A stretch of 64,000 bases of DNA. Source: Diphasiastrum complanatum. Lineage: Eukaryota > Streptophyta > Lycopodiopsida > Lycopodiales > Lycopodiaceae. The DNA lies in the NCBI GenBank assembly GCA_029204225.1, contig CM055113.1:34439473-34503472 (forward strand). Reading direction: 5' to 3'. Of the stretch, positions 57,027-64,000 are shown one piece after another. The notes beneath the pieces were generated by a model. The model had not been told where the DNA came from, searched no databases, and saw only the letters and a program-made list of their open reading frames with translations. The position numbers were made by a program, and so were the translations under genes. Each line of letters starts with the position of its first letter. Within the stretch, counting starts at the first letter, position 1.

Positions 57027-58705
57027 ATGGATCCATTAGGACGTGCAAGCACAGAAATCTTGAAAATCAAAGAAGTGGTAGCCAAGGTGGATGCCATGGA
57101 GGTGATTTTACAACAAATTCTCGACCAACTAAAGTCGGCTAAATCTCCACAGGTGAAAGGGATAGTGGAACGGCTATGGTAGCTGTTGAGCCTGAAGAAG
57201 CCGAACAACCATCAAAGATGCGGAAATTGCCCACAATTAAAGATTTGAAACCGCTAAAATACAGAGGAGCAGTTGCAGTATGCAACACCGATGCAGTCAA
57301 GAATTGGATTCAGAAGTGGGAAAAGGCTTTTCAGATGTGTGGTATTGATGATGATGAACAGAAGATTGCAGAAGCCACATATCGCTTGCAAGAGACGGCA
57401 CAACGCTGGTGGCGTAAAATTGAGAAGGATAATTTGGTGCCTGCAACTTGGGATCAGTTCAAGCGGATGTTCGCTAAGAATTGGGTGCCATTAGATGAAA
57501 AGAATCAGGCGATGCAAGCCTGGTCAAGCCTCAAACAAGGCAATGCGTCCGTACAGGAATATGCGGACAAGTATAGAGAAGCACTGATGCAGATACCAGA
57601 AGAAGTGCCAATGTTTTTGCAAGTATTCCAGTTTGTGGAAGGCTTGCCTGAGAGTCTTAGGCCTTTCGTGAGAAAGGAGCAGGCTCCAAGCCTCCATAGG
57701 GCGGTACAGATGGCCCTATACTTTGAGGATGGGAAAAAGGCCAAGGAGATTGAGACACCTGTTACTAAAGGGTTTCAGCCTTGGGGAAAAAAACAGTTCA
57801 AGAAGTGGAAGGGTCAATCCTCCCAGGAGCAAGTTCAGGTTGCCAAGAAGAGTAAAGGCGCGGGCGCCTCGAAAGGCAAAGGACGGTATGGGACGTCCAA
57901 TGTCCAAGGGGGCCAACGCTTTTCGACACTATCGTCGCAAGACGGGGAACGGGCAAAGAAGGAAAATCTTTGTTTTGGATGTCTGGGGCGGCATAGGTGG
58001 AAGGAGTGTCCTCATAACCCTTCACGGACCACCTATAGCTTACAAGTCGAGGAGGCAGATCCAATGAAGATTGAGGAATTGAGACAAGAAGAACCTCCTA
58101 ATGTTCCAAGATTGATGAATTTGTCGGTGATTCGAAAGGTGAATTCAGTTCCTTTGCCACACCTATCAAGAGCGACACAATACGGGTATCAATTTCCTTG
58201 TACTTCTTTGATTGTTATGCGTGCACAGCTGTGTGGTAGAGATGTCTTGATTCTATTTGACATTGGGTCCTCACATAACGTTATCAACTTCGCTTTGATT
58301 AAACGGTTACGAGTGAGCACACAACCATCCTTGTACCAGTACACAGTTGAGATAGCTGATGGAAAGTGTGCAGAAGTTTGGGATGCCAGGGTTGTGGGTA
58401 TGCGTCTAACCATTCAAAGCTACACTGAGGAGTTGGATTTTGAGATTACCCGTTTGGCTCGCTTTGATGTGGTGCTTGGAATTTGTTGGCATGTGGCTAA
58501 GCAACCCTACATCGCTTGGGATACTCATGTGTATGAGTTCCAGCACGATGGTAGGATTCACTCCTTGCGTGGAGAGCCTGATATGCCTCCGAGACCTTTG
58601 ATCACGGCGACGCAGTTGCGTAAGGTTCAGTGTAAGTGCATGTACGTTTGTTTCTTGTATGATATGTCTGTTTTCGCTAATGAGTCTGATGTATGCCAAG
58701 AATAA
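57027..58705 (+). CDS. Ty3/gypsy gag-protease polyprotein
   Basis: A likely first ATG at 57027 opens a coiled-coil stretch (TEILKIKEVVAKVDAMEVIL) that shifts frame near 57150. The main frame from ATG 57176 has 509 codons. Gag capsid: LKPLKYRGAVAVCNTDAVKN, RWWRKIEKDNLVPATWDQFK, GLPESLRPFVRKE. The zinc knuckle CFGCLGRHRWKEC (about residue 263) has three residues instead of four between the second Cys and the His. The retroviral-type protease follows with LFDIGSSHNVI (about residue 362), where the usual D-T/S-G is D-I-G, and DVVLGICWH. TAA at 58703 ends it, but the same frame continues directly into RT. It is the best preserved ORF in the window; the D-I-G change suggests an inactive protease. 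Confidence 0.93.
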
Positions 58706-59030
58706 ACTAACCTTACTAAGAACCTAGATCGCCAAATTAGGGAGGAGTTTCTAGATGTGTTCACGAATGAACTTCCATCTATTTTACCCCCCAAGAGAAA
58801 TGTGGAGCATAGAATCGAGTTAATTCCTGGATCATCTCCTGTTAATAGACCACCTTATAGAATGAGTCTGAAAGAGGAGGAAGAGGTCAGAAGCATGATT
58901 GAGGACTATCTTGCCAAGGGGCAAGTAAGACCTAGCTTCTCTCCCTTTGCCTCTCCGATCATTCTGGTAAAAAAAAATGATGGGTCTTGGAGAATGTGTG
59001 TGGACTGTCGAGGCTTGAACAAGAATTTCT
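58706..59030 (+). pseudogene. Gypsy reverse transcriptase, N-terminal part
   Basis: In the same frame as gag-protease after one TAA: REEFLDVFTNELPSILPPKR, IELIPGSSPVNRPPYRMS, GQVRPSFSPFASPIILVKK and DGSWRMCVDCRGLNKNF, then TAG. These are the fingers-domain motifs of gypsy RT. The palm with the YxDD box is absent; sequence continues into the inserted LTR element. Confidence 0.9.
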
Positions 59031-60918
59031 AGGTGCCACTCGTCACCATCCTAGGTGGTCACGTGTCGTCGGCAGGACCGTGCTTGATGGGACCCACTGT
59101 GCTATGCCTATATATAGTGGTGGGGTTTCTCTCTTTCCATTCACTCAGTCTACCCGGGAGTTGGTGGATGGAGAGCACGTGCATGAGCCAGGATGTATCT
59201 CCAGGCCAGGAGATGTGTGCTAGGGAGAGCCGAGAGCGATGGCCAGTGGTATGGGACGCTGATTATCGTAGGAGGCTTGACCGGGCACGTTAGGAACCGG
59301 TAGACCAACAACCCGTAAGTTAATTGTGACTATAAAGGGAATTGGGGCCCTTATGTGTACATGGTCATAGTTAATGGTTGTAGGCCTAAACACTTGATGG
59401 TGGATTTATATGGGTCTATCAGTGAGTCATTGGGAAACTGGATGACGTGGCCCAGATAGGCTGCAAAGGTGTCCAGTGAGGTGTCACAATGCATTACTAC
59501 TGGTGCATGGGCCTTGGAGGGTATAAATATACCTATTGGGCTCTCACTAATGTATGCTTGATAGCATGATCGGTGGCAGGATGTTGTTGGTGTGATGCCA
59601 TACTCCTCTTTGTGATTGATCCATAGCTTGGGGGCTAGATCCGTTCGATCTAGGTTTGGTTGGGTTGGTTTGTCCACCATCAGGTTCCCTTGTGTTGCTT
59701 GTAATTGGCATGCTTAGAATAGGATCCTTGGATTGAGGACTTTACATTGGTATCAGAGCCAATTCTAAGCACATTTTGCCATTGATTTGTTTTATCGATG
59801 GAATCGTAAATTGTGTGAGAGATTTTTCCATTGTGTGATATGGAATCTCGACACTATTTCGAGAATTCAGTGGAGTATGCAACGAAGTGGTGAAATTGCG
59901 GATTATGCTTCTCGTAGATTTCCTTGTTTGAAGTGTAATCCGTTGTGTGGTAAGTGCACTACCAGGTTATACAATCGGTTCGATGTTTTTACACTTCATA
60001 TTGGTTTTCAGGAAGTAAATTTCTGATTTTCGATTCATTTGTGTTGTCGTTTACTTCATTAGGGACACTTTTCCGTTAGCAACGGGATCAAAAAGAGTAA
60101 ATGATAGTTTTTTTGGCTTTTTGTTCATTACACAGTGATTTAGGTGGTTTTGTTGGCTGTCTTTTGCTTTTTATTGAGCCAGTTTTGGCTTGAATCAGAA
60201 AAAAAGCAGGAAAAGAAGCACAAAAAAGACTAATCACTGGTTGAGAGTGTTGGTGATTTTTTTACAGGTTTTGCATGGGGATTCTTTGTGGAGTTGCAGG
60301 TTTTTTGTTGCATTTTCCAGCAAACTAATGGTGGTTTGCAAGTTAATGAACCAGTAAGGCCATCGTTGTGGTGGTTTGGGTCATTTAGAAGCCTATTCTG
60401 TGTGAAGAATGGCCAAACCTGCAAATTCTGAGTTCAAAGGAAAATTGGGCAGCATCTACCCTGATTCTCAGACATAATGTAATCTAAGCCTGCTAAATTG
60501 TAAATGTATACTGCTTATGCATTTGTGAAGACAAATGGAGGTTTAAGCAAACTTAGCCACATCCTTAAGCAATCCTTATTGCAAAAATAGCAGTTGAAGG
60601 CAATTTTTTGCATAAAGAAGGATATTTTATTCATGACTGAGCCAGAGTTCAGGCTTTAGGAGCGCTCATCATCTGTGAAATCGTCCTAAATGCACTGGTA
60701 AACTACTATAACTGTAGAGGGATTGCATTTGAGGCTTCGAGCATCTGAAATAGTTAAGTAACTGCTTATTGGAAAGTTAAAAAACAGCAGTTATGGGCTT
60801 CCATTTTCGCCCGTGTCAGCGCTTGACAGTGCGCCCTCCAATACCGTTACTTCCTGCTTGAAAACGAGTGGGATGGTGAGTAAAACGGCTCGGCTACCTC
60901 CAAGATTATCTCCTCTCG

Positions 60919-60986
<68 letters not shown>

Positions 60987-63219
60987 GCTCGGAATGCAGC
61001 AGAAGGCGTTCTCTGCTCGGGCCCCGAAGTTTTGCTTTGAATAGAGAGGTTGGCGCAGGGGGGGGGGTTAAACATTTAGTAAACTTTATGTTTAAGTGGA
61101 GTAGGTGGCCATGTTAGGTTGGGGGCGGGTGGGGATTTGAAAGTTTCTTTTTTATGGATTTTTTCATTTTTTGGAGTTTTCCATAGGCACTTCTTACTAG
61201 TTGAGAACTATAAGATTTATTGTGCAGTTAAGGTTGAATTTAATGGCTTGGAAAATTGTGTACATTTGATTTAAATGCATCGACATGGTTTTTCGGCAAT
61301 GTTATGGCTTAGGTACCATTTGCAAAATTCATTGGTATAATTTTAATAAGCACGTTATGGTCTGTAAAAACTATGTTTTTTGGACATTGCTTTATTAAAA
61401 GAAATTATACCCGTAATGATTCTCAATTGAACGAGTTTTTTTCGGTTAAGTAAAGCAAGGGTAGGGGAGATAATTTTCCCGTCTTCTTGGAATTTTTGTC
61501 TGGCATCACCTAAAAATGATGGACCTCAACCTTGGGTGAGACTGTTATGGAACTTTATAAAAGCTATAAGTACCGAAACAACCAAATGCAAAATCATTTT
61601 AGACAATTATAGGCCATTAATTCAAAACTTGAGCTTAAAAACGGAAATTTTTTCCGGTGAGTAATGTCCGGAAGTTGTCGATGACTGGATGAACCATTTG
61701 TTGCTGCACAAACGTCCCAGAGTAAACAAAAGCGAATTTCGTTGGTGCTTTGGGTCAAGCCTCATGTGAGTGCAACCCATAGAACTGTGACTGGGCTGAA
61801 TTCTTGGTGGAATTCCGTAAAGCTTTTTTCACAGTTGACGAAAGCTTTATTAATTGCAATGGGCAACCGAGAACAGGAATTCTTGGATTTTTTGGCCAAG
61901 GTGTCGTTTTTTCAAAATCGTGCACGGCCAAAAACGGCCCAGAAGCCTTGGATGGAAAAACTAAAATGGAACGAAAAAGTTGTTTCTTGATGTGCTTGAA
62001 GCCGTGGGCGTACCAACACTGTTTGTTACTTAGAACAAGAAAAAGCCGGTTCATTCTTCCCCATTTCTGAATCTGTCACTGTAAACCTTACGGTGACCGT
62101 AAAGATTGTGAAAAGGGGCGAAAGAATGTTTGTTTAAGTTGAAGTTGGAATTTTTTATAAATTCTCGAAAACTTCATTTACTTGTTTTTTTTTCTGACAC
62201 TTTGATCAGGAAGTGGAGGGCCTTCGTGGCGGAAGAACCTGTGGTATGGGACGCAGACAATTCCAAAATGAGGATCTGAAACTAACTGGATCAGTATGAC
62301 CATAGTATGGCCGTAAGTCTTAGTGATGGCAAATACTATCGGTCATTAAACAGGTGTTTTGTCAGAAATTTGAGATATTGGTCATGACCCCTTTTTGGGA
62401 TATCTCAAATTTACAAAACCGGAAACCCGGCATGCTATTTCTTGATAAATGATATATTGGTGAATTTCATAACACAGTTAACCCGAAAACTTGTGATTCC
62501 TTGGAAAGTAATACTAATTACCCGTTGACCATGGACGATGTCACAAAAATGGTTAATAAACTGTTTTCTCTATTTGTGGTGTTTTGGTACCACATCGAGA
62601 CATTTAAATATTTTCTAGTTGAAAGGTATTGCTTATAAGTCACATAATTTATGAGTCAATTTGGATTCATTTACTGATGGGTGTGCATAGAATACACGAG
62701 AACTTTTGGGCCTTATCTTTTCCCGTTTGGAATAGATGGATTGCTATCCCGGAAGACTCAGGAGAGTTGAATAGTTGTTTGCCAAAAGTTAGAACTTCAC
62801 GTAATGAGGTTCCGATAAATCTTAAGTTATTCTAGATTAGAACTTAAGAGGAAAATCTAGACGTATGTTAGATTGGGACCCTAACTTTGGAATGACAATT
62901 TTTGCGGTGTCTAAAGTAAGGGCGTTTTTTAGATTACAATCCTTATATTGGCATTGTGTGTGAGTTGTAAAAATCTGGAACTTTCCAGATCAAGAAGTTT
63001 TTATTTGGGGGGGGGGAATGTTATGTACCATAACGGTATGCCCTTCAGTGACGGCCTCGCAAGGGGCATGACGTAGGACTGGAGTTTTTGACTTGTCTAG
63101 GTGCCACACGTCACTATCCTAGGTGGTCACGTGTCGCCGATAGGACCGTGCTTGATGGGACCCACTGTGCTATGCCTATATAGTGGTGGGGTTTCTCTCT
63201 TTCCATTCACTCAGTCTAC
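59028..63219 (+). mobile_element. Non-coding LTR element (LARD type), apparently circularly permuted, inserted in gypsy pol
   Basis: Left LTR part 59028-59746 ends TTTACA and is followed by the primer site TGGTATCAGAGCC (59748-59760). The internal region to 63018 has no gag or pol. A G-rich polypurine tract (63007-63018) precedes the LTR start TGTTATGTACC at 63019. The right LTR breaks off at 63219. About 125 bp (TCTAGGTGCCAC to CAGTCTAC) is present at both ends (59028-59153 and 63096-63219), both with a TATATA-type promoter box. The left copy lacks the first ~77 bp of the LTR; the right copy lacks everything after ~200 bp. Absence of coding capacity with intact primer site and polypurine tract defines a large retrotransposon derivative. 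Confidence 0.8.
60917..60985. repeat. (CT)n microsatellite
   Basis: A long CT run with two small interruptions, inside the non-coding LTR element. It creates a false poly Arg-Glu frame on the minus strand. Confidence 0.95.
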
Positions 63220-64000
63220 TAGGGTTGGCTGTGTTTTATCGTGAAGGTGTGAAGAATTATTCACACATAGCTACACTATTGACCGATATGTTATTGAAAA
63301 ATAAATGGAAAGAATGGACAGAAGTTCAGCAGCAAAGTTTTGATGCTTTGAAACAAGCTATGGCTGACTTTGTCACTCTCAAAATTGTTGACTCTCAAAA
63401 ACCATTTGTCTTAGAAACGGATGGAAGTGACATCGCCGTTAGGGCAGTTCTGATGCAAGAGGGTAGGCCTGTGGCCTTTGAGAGCAAGAAGCTCAACCCT
63501 GCACAGAAGAACTATCCAACTCCTGAGAAAGAGTTGTATGCCATTATCCACGCTTTGAAGACATGGAGACATTATTTGTATGGTGCAGAATTCTATGTGT
63601 ACACCGACCATAACACTTTGAAATATTTTTGTAATTAGCCGGACCTAAGAGGGTGGCAAGCCAGGTGGGCTGAGTTGATGCAGGAATTTCACAATGACCT
63701 AATTGTTGAGATTAAATAGGCTTAGCAGGAGGATCCTCATTGTCAAGGAATTGTGAGGGAGGCAAATCTTGCGCAAGTAGAATCTCAGGATGAGAGTTCT
63801 GGTCTCTTGACTCACACTTACCTTAAATATACCATAGAAGATGGTATGATCAGGAGAAATGGCAAATTTCTCATTCCAGCTTGTGAGGAGCTACGTAGGA
63901 AGATTGTCCATTTGTGTCATGATAGCCCTAGTGCAGGTCATCCTGGTGTGGATAAGACCTATGAGTTGATCTTACGTAACTTCTGGTGGCCTAAGCTTTA
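63220..64000 (+). pseudogene. Gypsy pol continuation: RT thumb, RNase H and integrase start, partial
   Basis: It resumes at about 63222 with GLAVFYREGVKNYSHIATLL, then RNase H: FVLETDGSDIAVRAVLMQEG, AQKNYPTPEKELYAIIHALK and FYVYTDHNTLKYF, with the acidic residues of the active site in place. A stop follows FCN (63638), then LRGWQARWAELMQEF and stops near 63718. The integrase zinc-binding start is seen as LRRKIVHLCHDSPSAGHPGV and TYELILRNFWWPKL at the window edge. It belongs with the gag-protease ORF at 57.0 kb; the RT palm between is lost. Confidence 0.92.

Noticed and set aside
60791-61075. Arg-Glu repeat ORF
   Set aside because: Direct translation of the CT microsatellite.

Overview
This is an AT-rich, intron-rich, transposon-dominated stretch of land-plant nuclear DNA. 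The plant assignment rests on a retinoblastoma-related (RBR) gene with plant-type N-terminal and A-pocket motifs, on plant-style Ty1/copia and Ty3/gypsy elements primed by initiator tRNA-Met (TGGTATCAGAGC-type primer sites), and on Helitron, hAT-like and tRNA-derived elements. The low gene density and layered decayed repeats suggest a large genome such as a fern, lycophyte or gymnosperm, but the sequence does not settle which.

Layout. 1-4.3 kb (minus): 5' part of an RBR gene, eight exons with consistent phases, and an upstream GC-rich promoter with several E2F-like GGCGGG sites. 4.3-9.5 kb: tandem repeats, a copia integrase fragment (8.3-8.8, minus) and an 86-bp tRNA-like retroposon with a perfect 14-bp target duplication (9.15). 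9.9-14.6 kb: a decayed Helitron Rep region, an unidentified two-exon gene (11.5-12.6, plus), and a multi-exon minus-strand gene that joins a histone H3 C-terminal segment to a Ulp1/C48-type cysteine protease. 15.7-37.6 kb: bounded by two ~0.55-kb inverted repeats. It holds copia and LTR debris, a transposase-like multi-exon gene (22.0-24.7), an acidic unknown protein (25.0-25.9), a PIF1-type helicase broken over several frames (28.4-30.1), a GIY-YIG nuclease gene just downstream (30.25-31.58), a gypsy remnant with a gag-to-RNase H deletion, a copia LTR end with primer site followed by a second histone H3-like exon (35.4), and a 32-bp-arm hairpin (35.8).

39.7-44.1 kb: a decayed copia element with its 3' LTR. 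45.0-49.2 kb (minus): a decayed gypsy element with an extra coiled-coil ORF downstream of pol that has its own TATA box. 50.3-54.1 kb: an LTR, a second Helitron-type helicase scrap, a 3-copy tandem repeat, an 826-bp non-autonomous hAT-like element with an 8-bp target duplication, and a copia scrap. 55.7-64 kb: a gypsy element (LTR, primer site, long gag-protease ORF, start of RT) whose pol is interrupted by a ~4.2-kb non-coding LTR element (LARD type) inserted in apparently circularly permuted form. RNase H and the start of integrase resume at 63.2 kb and run off the window.

Most breaks in the better genes are single-base shifts in homopolymer runs, so part of the apparent decay may be sequencing or assembly error. 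The most unusual items are the H3/Ulp1 gene, the transposase-like gene, the PIF1 plus GIY-YIG neighbourhood, the tiny tRNA retroposon and the permuted LARD insertion.
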